DNA from: Candidatus Zipacnadia bacterium
GTDB lineage: Bacteria > Armatimonadota > Zipacnadia > Zipacnadales > Zipacnadaceae
Length of the DNA stretch: 13,333 nucleotides
Reading direction: 5' to 3'
Assembly: GCA_029821255.1 (NCBI GenBank)
Contig: JALGTS010000006.1
Location: forward strand, 1-13,333
Part shown: positions 7,046 through 13,333 of the stretch, in pieces
Layout of the letters: every line of letters starts with the position of its first letter
Position numbering within the stretch: position 1 is the stretch's first letter
Position numbers and translations under genes: made by a program
The notes under the pieces: generated by a model
The model's input: the letters and a program-made list of their open reading frames with translations, nothing else
The model's database searches: none
What the model was told of the DNA's origin: nothing

Positions 7046-8872
7046 TTAAGGACTATTCAGCTTGGGTAGGACCTCCGGCGGTATCAGGCCGCGCTCCCGC
7101 AGCATATACACAGCAATCGCACGGGCCACTGGTGCTGCCACCTGGGAGGCGTAACGACCCTTTTTCGGATTGCGCACAGTTACCAGTATAACAAATTGCG
7201 GCTGGGTGTCCACCGGCGCCACCAGCACAAAACTAAGCATATGCTGGTTGGGGCGATATTCTTTCTTCTGCGGGTCCCAGATCTGGGCTGTTCCGGTCTT
7301 CCCACCCACTGCCACACCCGGAATACGGGCGCAGTGACCAGTGCCATAGGATTTCTCAACAACACCACGGAGCAACCGTCGCACAGTTCGAGAAGTTTCC
7401 TGTGAACACACGTGACGGATAAGCACCGGCGCAACCTGTCGGTACGTTGTCCCATCAGGATTCAGTACCCGATCAACTACATGCGGCTGCATTAGCCGTC
7501 CGCCATTGACCACAGCACAGATAGCTGCTACCAGTTGGACGTCAGTAACGGCCACATTTTGACCGAAGCCGATGTTGGCGAGATCGCGTTTGTACATATC
7601 GCCGGGAGCCTGGAGTCTGCCATCTGCTTCACCGGGCAGCCCAATACGAGTAGGCTGACCAATACCGCAGCGGCGCAAAAACTGGCAATAGCGCTCCGCC
7701 CCAATCCTCAGCGCGATCTGCGCCGCGCAGACGTTACACGACTTGGCAAGGGTGTCGGCCAGATTCAAACGACCATGCCCCGTCGCAGCCCACCGCCCCC
7801 AGCATTTAAGAGGCTTACCCCCCAACTGTATCGTCCCCGGGCAGACAAAGGTATCACTGAGAGTAACTGCGCCGGTCTCCAAGGCGGCGGCGGCCAGTAA
7901 CACCTTAAAAGTGCTACCTGGCTCATATTCACGGCTGACAGACAAGTTAATCAGATTGCCCTTAGGGATATCCACACGAGTAACGCCGGTCGCCGCCGAG
8001 GCAATTTGATTCGGATCATAGTTAGGCCGAGCTGCCATCGCCAAGATTGCACCAGTATCGGGATCCATAACCAGAACCGTAGCCTGATCCGGCCGCTGGT
8101 AATCCCAACATTGCTGCAATGCATCCTCAACCACCTTCTGCAGGTCCCAATCCACCGTCAGGACCAGGTCCTTACCAGGCACCGGCGGCAACGCCGGCTG
8201 GTTCTCCAGCCCTACGATGGTGCGTCCCCAGGCATCTTGGTTACGTTGCGGGGTGCCGGGCTGCCCCTCAATCACGAAGCGGTATTGATATTCTACCCCA
8301 CCCAGAGGACGATGATCACTGCTGTAATAGCCCAGCAGATGACATCCCACAGCCCCTCCAGGATAGAGCCTCTTATACTCCAAATCCCGGGAAATGCCCG
8401 ACAAATGTTCCGCCATAATCCTCTGCGAGATGGCCAGAGGGACGCGACGCTTGAGATAAACAAAATCGCGTTCGCTGTTCAACTTCTCTTCCACTTGGTC
8501 CACCGTCAAACCTAATGCGCTGCTGAGATATCGGCTGACAGCTGTCACATCGTAGTTTTGCCGTATCAGCTTCGGGTTTGCTTTCACAGAAGCAGTAACG
8601 ACGCTGTCAGCCAAGATGCGTCCTCTACAATCGCGGAGGGCACCCGGTTGACCGGCGAGCGGCTGATTCGGCGAGCTGAGAGCCTCAGCCAGTTGGAGAA
8701 AGTAGTCGCGCCGAAAAACCTGGATATAGATAACACGAATCGCCAGAGCCGTCGCTATCAGGATGACAAATATCAGTAGCCTGCGTAGCGCCTGGTGGTG
8801 CGGAGAAATGTAACTGTAGGCTGTTGACGAATTGGCCGAGGTATGAGCAGCACTGCTATTATTCACTATCAT
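7046..8872 (-). CDS. Class B penicillin-binding protein (FtsI/PBP2B/SpoVD type), septal transpeptidase
   Basis: This septal transpeptidase works with FtsW to crosslink new peptidoglycan. It has up to 608 residues: a short cytoplasmic tail, one membrane anchor (about 31-50), a PBP dimerisation domain with RGRILADS (83-90) and GGVEYQY (191-197), and a transpeptidase domain. Active-site motifs are S320-T-F-K323, S378-C-N380 and K525-T-G527. FGQNVAVTDVQ (436-446) is also typical. No C-terminal PASTA repeats follow, unlike SpoVD or PBP2x, so the exact orthologue name is left open. The ATG at 8872 lies only two bases after AGGGG, while an in-frame GTG at 8866 has ideal spacing (eight bases), so the true start may be two codons later. 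A 120-base spacer separates it from ftsL and holds only a five-bp hairpin (about 8897-8911). Confidence 0.95.
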   Translation of the reverse strand: MIVNNSSAAHTSANSSTAYSYISPHHQALRRLLIFVILIATALAIRVIYIQVFRRDYFLQLAEALSSPNQPLAGQPGALRDCRGRILADSVVTASVKANPKLIRQNYDVTAVSRYLSSALGLTVDQVEEKLNSERDFVYLKRRVPLAISQRIMAEHLSGISRDLEYKRLYPGGAVGCHLLGYYSSDHRPLGGVEYQYRFVIEGQPGTPQRNQDAWGRTIVGLENQPALPPVPGKDLVLTVDWDLQKVVEDALQQCWDYQRPDQATVLVMDPDTGAILAMAARPNYDPNQIASAATGVTRVDIPKGNLINLSVSREYEPGSTFKVLLAAAALETGAVTLSDTFVCPGTIQLGGKPLKCWGRWAATGHGRLNLADTLAKSCNVCAAQIALRIGAERYCQFLRRCGIGQPTRIGLPGEADGRLQAPGDMYKRDLANIGFGQNVAVTDVQLVAAICAVVNGGRLMQPHVVDRVLNPDGTTYRQVAPVLIRHVCSQETSRTVRRLLRGVVEKSYGTGHCARIPGVAVGGKTGTAQIWDPQKKEYRPNQHMLSFVLVAPVDTQPQFVILVTVRNPKKGRYASQVAAPVARAIAVYMLRERGLIPPEVLPKLNSP

Positions 8873-8992
8873 AGCCCCTAAGCAATGAATGATGAGGGTA
8901 TAGCCTACCCGAAGTCGGACTCTGATAGCCTGCCCATCTCTGGATCGTCTTCAGGCACTCTGCAAAATGCCTCAGCGACCGTAACATACTCA

Positions 8993-9418
8993 TCAGAAGA
9001 CCGGCGCAAGCCGGCTGGCAGGGGGACGCTTGGCTATAGTTTCGACATGAGGAGTAACGGCCGATATGGTGCGCCGTTGTTCGGGCAGAGCTGGTAGTTG
9101 CACTAAGTCGGTACCCTCCGGCTCGAAGACCATGCCTGTCTGTTGGGCAAACTCACGCAGACGCCGGTGACTGCACAGTTGTGCTATCTGTTGGGAGAGT
9201 CGGTGCTGCCTGCTCATTTCCTGGTCAATCTGTTCCTGCAAATCGCTTACTTGTAGTTCAAGTTCTGATACGCGGGCGCAGGAAACAAGGAAGAGAATAC
9301 TGGCCAGGCCGATACACGTGATAATCAAACCGGGCCAGATGATCTCCCACCAGATAATGCGTAGCCTTGCACGATTGCGACTCGCAATTTGAGCAGCTTG
9401 CCCCGCATTGGCGGTCAC
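8993..9418 (-). CDS. ftsL: FtsL-like bitopic cell division protein
   Basis: This small single-pass protein is expected to join FtsQ/DivIB and FtsB/DivIC and activate the FtsW-PBP pair. From the GTG at 9418 it has 141 residues: a basic cytoplasmic tail (RNRARLR, 14-20), one membrane helix (about 25-47), and a heptad-like coiled coil (about 50-83, SELELQVSDLQEQIDQEMSR). A FtsL/DivIC-like end, REFAQQTGMVFEPEGTDLVQLP, then leads into a Pro-rich tail. The GTG start is decided by a near-perfect ribosome site (AAAGGAGGT, 9434-9426) seven bases upstream; the upstream in-frame TTG at 9514 has none and would lie inside the repeat element. FtsL sequences are poorly conserved, so identity rests on topology and on position between rsmH and the class B PBP. 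Confidence 0.88.
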   Translation of the reverse strand: MTANAGQAAQIASRNRARLRIIWWEIIWPGLIITCIGLASILFLVSCARVSELELQVSDLQEQIDQEMSRQHRLSQQIAQLCSHRRLREFAQQTGMVFEPEGTDLVQLPALPEQRRTISAVTPHVETIAKRPPASRLAPVF

Positions 9419-9425
9419 TACCGGA

Positions 9426-9434
9426 ACCTCCTTT
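9426..9434 (-). promoter_or_regulatory. Strong Shine-Dalgarno site for ftsL
   Basis: AAAGGAGGT is a nine-base match to the 16S anti-Shine-Dalgarno end, seven bases before the GTG at 9418. It sets the ftsL start, and it is the strongest ribosome site in the window. It may compensate for the long non-coding gap upstream, which prevents coupling with rsmH. Confidence 0.85.
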
Positions 9435-9480
9435 GAGAACAGGTCCAACCCGCAGGTTATAGCCGCACCTCCAGTAATCA

Positions 9481-9659
9481 GAAGGTGAGTGCCGGGCTTT
9501 GAATAGTACTGCAAACCAAGAGCTTGGATGTTGGTTCCAATGTTACTTGATTCCCTGCACCAAACTGTGTATAATGCAGGGCGCTATTGGACTGTGATTT
9601 GCGCGGTGGTTGCTGTTGCATTGCTTGTGCTGAAGCTATTGTGACTGGCACTCACCTTC
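9481..9659. repeat. Quasi-palindromic 179-base element with perfect 13-bp inverted ends (MITE/REP-like)
   Basis: GAAGGTGAGTGCC at 9481-9493 is repeated as its exact reverse complement at 9647-9659. Just inside, the two arms share further looser similarity (an AATAG block, then GCA-rich stretches). A second inverted pair, CCCTGCA (9553-9559) and TGCAGGG (9575-9581), is centred within about three bases of the centre of the outer pair. The whole segment can therefore be drawn as one long imperfect hairpin. It fills most of the 246-base gap between rsmH and ftsL, in an operon otherwise nearly free of spacers. No convincing target-site duplication and no coding content are seen. A MITE- or REP-like insertion is inferred; a structured RNA inside the operon transcript is the alternative. 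Confidence 0.6.
9547..9575 (+). promoter_or_regulatory. Possible plus-strand promoter inside the repeat element
   Basis: TTGATT (9547-9552) and TATAAT (9570-9575) are separated by exactly 17 bases. This is a good housekeeping-type promoter pointing against the operon. The CCCTGCA/TGCAGGG inverted pair brackets the spacer and the -10 box, as an operator might. Downstream lies only sequence antisense to the 3' end of rsmH, with no ribosome-site-bearing gene. Expression is untested, and a chance match in an AT-rich patch is possible. Confidence 0.35.
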
Positions 9660-9664
9660 ACAAC

Positions 9665-10672
9665 TTATATGTCATATCCCATCTGCCTGTCGCCCTCTAT
9701 TGCCTGTTTGTAACCTGATTGCTTGGTAGTACCCAGGGCCTGGGCTACGTGTAGCCGACAGGAGTGGCTGGATGGATTGCGCCTCACCTCGGCTTCACTT
9801 GGGCTTAGCGGCTTGTCCACAACCAGCTCAATAAGCGGCTGCTTACCGCAACGACAGGGGAGGGCGGGAGGACAAGTACAAGGGTGTTGCAGGCGGCGAA
9901 GCTCGCGCCGAACCAGCCCATGCTCATGACCGGCCCAAGTTAGAACTACCAGGCGCCCTTGTGCTGGCTGAAGAGCTTCGACTGCAACCTGCAATCCCCG
10001 GCGCAGCTCATCTATTTCATCATTTACTTCGACTCTTATCGCCATTAAGTAGCGGGCGGCCGGGTTACGATGCTTTCCCCAGTCCCGTTTAGCGACAGTT
10101 GCTGCGATCAGTTCTCCGAGCTGAGCAGTAGTCCGAATCGGGCCGCTCCCCTCCCTGAACGACACGATCCGTGATGCCACCTTCCTTGCCTCCCGCTCCC
10201 TCCCGGTAAGCCTGAGGACCCTATACAGTTGCTGCTGCGAGTAACGATTGACCACGTCATAAGCGGTCAGCTTCTGGCGACGGTCCATACGCATATCCAA
10301 CGAACTACGGCTACGGGAACTAAAACCGCGCTCCAAATCCAGCATCTGATCCATTGAGATTCCAGTGTCAATAAGAATACCGTTAACCTGCTCAACCCCG
10401 GCCTCAGCCAACACATCTGGCAGCTCAGAAAAACGCCGCTGGAAGAACTTCACTCGCTGGCCAAATTCGGCTAACTGCTGCCGGGCCATCTCAAGAGCCT
10501 GCGCATCACGATCTATCGCAATAAGCTGCCCGGTGGGAGCAGATGCCTGTAGAATCAGCCGGGCATGGCCGCCGCTGCCAACCGTCATGTCAACGTAGGT
10601 TCCTGCGGGCTGGATGTCAAGGTACGCTACTACCTGCTCGGGCATAGCCGGCCGATGTCGTGGCTGGCGCAA
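9665..10672 (-). CDS. rsmH: RsmH (MraW), 16S rRNA m4C1402 methyltransferase
   Basis: This SAM-dependent enzyme N4-methylates C1402 of 16S rRNA. It has 335 residues. Seen: RHRPAMPEQVV (5-15), the usual HxPV start block; the SAM loop DMTVGSGGH (28-36); AIDRD (52-56); GILIDTGISMDQM (98-110); ERGFSSR and LDMRMD (114-130), the family ERGFSFR/LDMRMD; AYDVVNRYS (137-145); VNDEIDELRRGL (216-227); CTCPP with CRCGKQP (265-279); and PSEAEVRRNPSSHS (291-304). The TTG start sits one base after the mraZ stop. The next in-frame ATG (M10) would cut the conserved HxP block, so TTG is preferred. Odd: the near-invariant SFHSLEDR block after GRLVV reads TWAGHEHG (245-252), with no local frameshift visible. Confidence 0.94.
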   Translation of the reverse strand: MRQPRHRPAMPEQVVAYLDIQPAGTYVDMTVGSGGHARLILQASAPTGQLIAIDRDAQALEMARQQLAEFGQRVKFFQRRFSELPDVLAEAGVEQVNGILIDTGISMDQMLDLERGFSSRSRSSLDMRMDRRQKLTAYDVVNRYSQQQLYRVLRLTGREREARKVASRIVSFREGSGPIRTTAQLGELIAATVAKRDWGKHRNPAARYLMAIRVEVNDEIDELRRGLQVAVEALQPAQGRLVVLTWAGHEHGLVRRELRRLQHPCTCPPALPCRCGKQPLIELVVDKPLSPSEAEVRRNPSSHSCRLHVAQALGTTKQSGYKQAIEGDRQMGYDI

Positions 10673-10673
10673 C

Positions 10674-11150
10674 CTACAGCCCCCCGCTTACCGGCCCATC
10701 GCCTTGCTTGCGGAAAAGTTGACGGGCAATCTCCTTGAGCTGCTTGCCTCGCTCGGTCAGGAATTCGTTGTACCTGCCCACCTCCCAGATCTCGTAGCGG
10801 TCATCCAGGCAGATAACCTGAGCTTCCCGTTCAGAACCAGCCAGACCCGCCCAGCGGAGCAACGACTCAGGAATCTTGATCCGGCCCTGGTCATCAATAT
10901 TGCACTCCACCGCGGTAGCTACCAACAGTCGCCGCAGGTCGTGCAGGTCAGGATCAAGTGAACCGGTATCCACACGCGCAAATTGTTGCCTGTACAGATT
11001 CCACGCCTGGGGCACAAACAGGTTAATGCAGTTGTCAAATCCACAAGCCAGCACCACTGTCGGCGTCAGGTTTTCTATGTGGTGCTCTCGCAACTTCAGC
11101 CGACCTGCTGAATCCAGCTTATGAATTGTTGCCCCGAGCAGCTCCATCAT
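10674..11150 (-). CDS. mraZ: MraZ, dcw operon transcriptional regulator
   Basis: MraZ is an AbrB/SpoVT-fold DNA-binding protein that forms ring oligomers and represses its own operon in species studied. From the ATG at 11150 it has 158 residues, near the family's roughly 145-150. The two half-repeats are visible: HKLDSAGRLKL (10-20) and CNIDDQGRIKI (83-93), each with the DxxGR motif. ACGFDNCINLFVPQAW (35-50) and DRYEIWEV match family blocks. Two adjacent ATGs (11150, 11147) follow an AAGGCGG site; the first is used here. A longer in-frame reading from 11249 would run through the promoter and is rejected. It is the first gene of its transcription unit and is followed at once by rsmH. The C-terminal tail past about residue 130 is basic and not family-typical. 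Confidence 0.95.
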   Translation of the reverse strand: MMELLGATIHKLDSAGRLKLREHHIENLTPTVVLACGFDNCINLFVPQAWNLYRQQFARVDTGSLDPDLHDLRRLLVATAVECNIDDQGRIKIPESLLRWAGLAGSEREAQVICLDDRYEIWEVGRYNEFLTERGKQLKEIARQLFRKQGDGPVSGGL

Positions 11151-11154
11151 ATTA

Positions 11155-11209
11155 GTCCGCCTTACTCCAGCATAACCCGTACCAATCCTTGCGATACCAT
11201 TATATACCA
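11155..11209 (-). promoter_or_regulatory. Candidate MraZ operator: six GG steps at exact 10-bp spacing
   Basis: On the coding strand GG occurs at 11208-11207, 11198-11197, 11188-11187, 11178-11177, 11168-11167 and 11158-11157. The local words are TGGT, TGGT, AGGA, CGGG, TGGA and CGGA. Known E. coli-type MraZ boxes are TGGGN direct repeats with five-base spacers, that is, the same 10-bp period. The array begins at the -10 box and reaches the ribosome site (the last unit is part of AAGGCGG), ideal for autorepression. Function is inferred; the period is directly seen. Confidence 0.6.
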
Positions 11210-11227
11210 AAAACCAAATCATGTCAA
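11199..11227 (-). promoter_or_regulatory. Consensus housekeeping promoter of the dcw operon
   Basis: TTGACA (11227-11222) and TATAAT (11204-11199), both perfect, are separated by 17 bases. Transcription should start near 11192, giving a leader of about 40 bases before the mraZ ATG. It lies just downstream of the rpe terminator, so the dcw cluster forms its own unit. Confidence 0.92.
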
Positions 11228-11273
11228 GAGAAATAGCCAAAAAAGACAACTTGCCGAGGCGGAGGGGGCCTGA

Positions 11274-11313
11274 CGAAGAAAAAAGGTCGATTCGGAGCGA
11301 TGAATCGACCTTT
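11274..11313 (-). terminator. Rho-independent terminator after rpe
   Basis: A perfect 12-bp stem, AAAGGTCGATTC (11313-11302 on the minus strand) with GAATCGACCTTT (11293-11282), encloses an eight-base loop. The coding strand then runs into TTTTTTCTTC. It lies about 48 bases after the rpe stop and ends the upstream transcript before the mraZ promoter. The reverse direction lacks a good U-run. Confidence 0.92.
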
Positions 11314-11360
11314 AGTTGACGCCTGCGAACTATACTTGGGCGGCTAAACTCACGAGCGGA

Positions 11361-12032
11361 TCATTCAGTACTACCAGCCGCATCGCGCAGCGACTGGATG
11401 GCGGCGGCCAGCCCATCGGGATGCTGGAAGAGGTACGACCCGCAAACCAGAATTTCCGCACCTGCCGCTACCAGCTCCGGAGTTGTCTGGTCATCAACCC
11501 CGCCATCAACCATAATCCGGGCCTCCGGATTTACTTCATCAAGCAACTGGCGGGCCTGCCGGACCTTGGGCAGCACTGCCGGCATAAACTTCTGGCCTGC
11601 TGTCCCCGGCTCAACAGTCATAATCAGCACTATATCCAGCTTATCAGCAATGCTTTCCAGACCCGCAAGCGGCGTCGCTGGATTGAAGACCAGACCAGCC
11701 ATCAGACCAAGATCACGAATCCGACTCAGCAACTGGGCCGGCTGGCTCACCACTTCGCGCTGGATTAACACGGAGTCGGCACCGGCTCGGGCGAAGCTCT
11801 GAATGTGGCTGGCGGGATTGCCGACCATCAGATGGGCATTGCAATGCAGATCAGTCTGGCCACGTAAGGCATCAATAACCAGCGGACCGAATGTTATGTG
11901 CTCAACAAACCAGCCGTCCATAATATCAAAATGGAGCCAATCCGCCCCCGCTTCCTCTACCTGACGGGTCTGCTCACCGAGTCTGGCAAAATCAGCACAT
12001 AACATTGAAGGCGCGATCGTGATTTGATTCAT
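11361..12032 (-). CDS. rpe: Ribulose-phosphate 3-epimerase
   Basis: Rpe interconverts D-ribulose 5-phosphate and D-xylulose 5-phosphate in the pentose phosphate pathway. It is a cytoplasmic TIM barrel of 223 residues, the family size. Seen: IAPSMLCADFARLGE (6-20); LHFDIMDGWFV (33-43) with metal ligand H34 and catalytic D36; AHLMV with H67; AGLVFNPATPL (112-122); MTVEPGTAGQKF (138-149); and MVDGGV with D176. All metal ligands and both catalytic Asp residues are present. The ATG has an AGAGG site nine bases upstream. Odd: the strand usually ending in HxEA reads IQREV (90-94), and the phosphate loop has TAG instead of FGG. Allulose-6-phosphate epimerase is a related alternative, but rpe is more likely. 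It is probably cotranscribed with the upstream gene (34-base gap) and is terminated before the dcw unit. Confidence 0.92.
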   Translation of the reverse strand: MNQITIAPSMLCADFARLGEQTRQVEEAGADWLHFDIMDGWFVEHITFGPLVIDALRGQTDLHCNAHLMVGNPASHIQSFARAGADSVLIQREVVSQPAQLLSRIRDLGLMAGLVFNPATPLAGLESIADKLDIVLIMTVEPGTAGQKFMPAVLPKVRQARQLLDEVNPEARIMVDGGVDDQTTPELVAAGAEILVCGSYLFQHPDGLAAAIQSLRDAAGSTE

Positions 12033-12066
12033 ATTAGCTGACCTCTAATCAATTCGCTCCAGTTAT

Positions 12067-12081
12067 CTATTTTTCCCCCCC
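12067..12081 (-). other. G7A5 homopolymer run at the stop of the Roadblock-like gene
   Basis: The last codons are GGG GGG GAA AAA TAG. A -1 slip on this run would read on for about 15 more codons and stop at a TGA overlapping the rpe ATG (ATGA). This could be a frameshift site or a sequencing-length error; either would alter the C-terminus. Confidence 0.3.
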
Positions 12082-13329
12082 AGTTGAATCTGGCCCGTCA
12101 CGGAGGTTAGCAGGACGATACTGGGGCCCAAAGTCGTCCAGTTTACGGGCAAGCTGCGTCAGAAGTACCCCGGCACTTGCGACCCGAACGGTGTCGCGAG
12201 ACGATGTCGCTAATACCGCCGGTTGGCCCTGCCAGCTGGCTCTGCCGACAGCGGCTGCAGCCACCTTACCTCCAACCAGCACCCTCTGCACCTGGTGCCA
12301 CTGCGTAACATCAGCTAACTGATGGCTCGCCTGCCACAGACCCAATGCCCAGCCCGCTACCCCAGCCGCATCAGCGCCACAGGGTAAGGCAGTCAGCACC
12401 GTCCCCTCATCAGTAGTGGCGAGGCTCAACTGCAACTTCCACTGCTCTAATAGGGAGTCGGCCAACGGGTGAGACACCTGTTGCGTCGTCACCGACCGGC
12501 GAGCGGGCGAAGGTGCCGGAGCATAGCTCATTTCCGGCAGCATTTCGGCATCTTGCACCCCGGCTACAGCCTCCCGTACGGCGACAGCCACCTTTCCGAG
12601 ACTGTCAGCCGCCGGCTGCATTAGCCCAACCCACCAATCATCAAGGGCCAGGCCCGAGCTCAACGCCCAACAGCCACCCTCAGCCTCAATCAACAACAAC
12701 TCTATCGGCCCAAGGCCAGCAGCCTGCCCCAAGGCCGAAGCATCCACCAGCAATGTAGCCACAGTCTGGCTCAGTCTGGCATCATCCACGGTAAACTCAC
12801 CACCCCAGACCAGAACACCACCCGCAAACGGCGTGATGCCAGAGGCCGAATATTCTGCCAGCAGTCGGGCATCGGTAGGCTCCACAACGACGGGCTGTGC
12901 TGCCCTGGCCTCCCCCTCCTGGTGTTCTACTATTTTTTCGGCAAACTCTTCGCCGACCGTAGATATGGGAGATGTCTCGTCAGGCGAGTTGTCCTCTCTA
13001 CCCGTAAACTCTCTGGCTGCCTTCTCACCGTCTGGTCGCCCAAAAGGCAAAGGTGGCGACAGCGACGAACCCACGTCCTCATAAAAGCCAGCACCCTCCG
13101 TCGCCTGATGATCGACTGGTTTGGTCTGATCAGGCTCGCCCGATTCTTTAAGTGCCGCCAACAGCACGCGCTGACGCTCAGCGCGATCCTCTGGTTCGGC
13201 AGCAACAAATTCGGCTTCCTGTTCCGGCCACACTTCATCCACCTTATCCAAAGTCCAGGCTTCTCGTAACCGCAGCAGAAATATGGAAACCGCGCAGATC
13301 TGGACGGCAACGCCCGGCCAGTAAAGCAA
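12067..13329 (-). CDS. Unrecognised protein: hydrophobic N-terminal segment, acidic linker, two Roadblock/LC7-like domains
   Basis: I do not recognise this gene as a named family. The frame is open to the window edge. A TTG at 13329 could start it, but no ribosome site can be seen, so it may extend upstream. From that TTG it has 420 residues. Seen: a hydrophobic stretch (2-21), probably a membrane helix; a long linker rich in E, D and P (about 28-150); a first globular region (about 153-256, LLAEYSASGITPFAGGVLVW then a long helix and IELLLIEAEGGCWALSS); and a second similar region (about 291-398, VLTALP then helices and VLVGGKVAAAAVG, AVLATSS). The pattern of strand pair, long helix, strand triplet and helix resembles Roadblock/LC7 domains such as MglB, which often bind small GTPases. 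That fold call is by eye. It lies 34 bases before rpe, in the same orientation. Its end is a G7A5 run. Confidence 0.6.
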   Translation of the reverse strand: MLYWPGVAVQICAVSIFLLRLREAWTLDKVDEVWPEQEAEFVAAEPEDRAERQRVLLAALKESGEPDQTKPVDHQATEGAGFYEDVGSSLSPPLPFGRPDGEKAAREFTGREDNSPDETSPISTVGEEFAEKIVEHQEGEARAAQPVVVEPTDARLLAEYSASGITPFAGGVLVWGGEFTVDDARLSQTVATLLVDASALGQAAGLGPIELLLIEAEGGCWALSSGLALDDWWVGLMQPAADSLGKVAVAVREAVAGVQDAEMLPEMSYAPAPSPARRSVTTQQVSHPLADSLLEQWKLQLSLATTDEGTVLTALPCGADAAGVAGWALGLWQASHQLADVTQWHQVQRVLVGGKVAAAAVGRASWQGQPAVLATSSRDTVRVASAGVLLTQLARKLDDFGPQYRPANLRDGPDSTGGEK

Positions 13330-13333
13330 ATAG

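Noticed and set aside
8897..8911. GGGTA/TACCC hairpin before the PBP gene as a terminator
   Set aside because: Only a five-bp stem and no U-run; the operon continues.
8859..8987. 42-codon minus-strand frame bridging ftsL and the penicillin-binding protein gene
   Set aside because: Weak start context, no signature, and it overlaps the PBP start; likely chance.
9419..9514. Longer ftsL from a TTG at 9514
   Set aside because: No ribosome site there, it lies partly inside the inverted-repeat element, and a near-perfect AAAGGAGGT serves the GTG at 9418.
9478..9621. 47-codon minus-strand frame in the rsmH-ftsL gap
   Set aside because: No Shine-Dalgarno site, no recognisable feature, and it is largely composed of the repeat element.
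9587..9718. 43-codon Cys-rich plus-strand frame after the putative promoter
   Set aside because: It needs a TTG start almost at the transcript end with no ribosome site, and it overlaps the rsmH end antisense.
11151..11249. 33-codon N-terminal extension of mraZ
   Set aside because: It would place the consensus promoter inside the coding sequence, and MraZ homology begins at the ATG pair at 11150/11147.

Overview
The window is a bacterial chromosomal segment dominated by the division and cell wall (dcw) cluster. Every recognisable gene lies on the minus strand, so transcription runs from high to low coordinates. The order mraZ, rsmH, ftsL, class B penicillin-binding protein, murE, murF, mraY, murD, ftsW, murG matches the classical dcw order. 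The cluster leaves the window inside murG. MurE carries the DNPR signature, which predicts meso-diaminopimelate peptidoglycan. Strong Shine-Dalgarno sites, frequent GTG/TTG starts and a near-consensus sigma-70/sigma-A type promoter would suit a Bacillota-like or related lineage. Several enzymes, however, depart from hallmark family motifs (MurG, RsmH, MraY, MurD, MurF). I therefore suspect a deep-branching or poorly sampled lineage and do not name a taxon.

Layout, in the direction of transcription. Positions 13333-12067 hold an unrecognised gene, probably cut by the window edge. It has a hydrophobic N-terminal segment, an acidic linker and two Roadblock/LC7-like domains. After 34 bases comes rpe (12032-11361), closed by a clear Rho-independent terminator (about 11313-11275). 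A new transcription unit starts with a consensus promoter (TTGACA, 17 bases, TATAAT; 11227-11199). Downstream and overlapping it, GG dinucleotides recur every 10 bp six times up to the mraZ start, a layout expected of an autoregulatory MraZ operator. mraZ and rsmH are nearly fused. Between rsmH and ftsL lies an unusually long 246-base gap, most of it a 179-base quasi-palindrome with perfect 13-bp inverted ends (9481-9659), which looks like a small non-coding mobile or hairpin element. From ftsL onward the genes are tightly packed, often with overlaps or gaps under 12 bases.

Together the genes cover cytoplasmic synthesis of UDP-MurNAc-pentapeptide (MurD, MurE, MurF), its transfer to the lipid carrier (MraY), conversion to lipid II (MurG), and septal polymerisation and crosslinking (FtsW plus the class B PBP, with FtsL as scaffold). 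MraZ and RsmH are the usual regulatory and rRNA-methylating leaders. murC, murB, ftsQ, ftsA and ftsZ are not visible and may lie beyond position 1. No tRNA, rRNA, CRISPR array, transposase or complete insertion sequence was seen.
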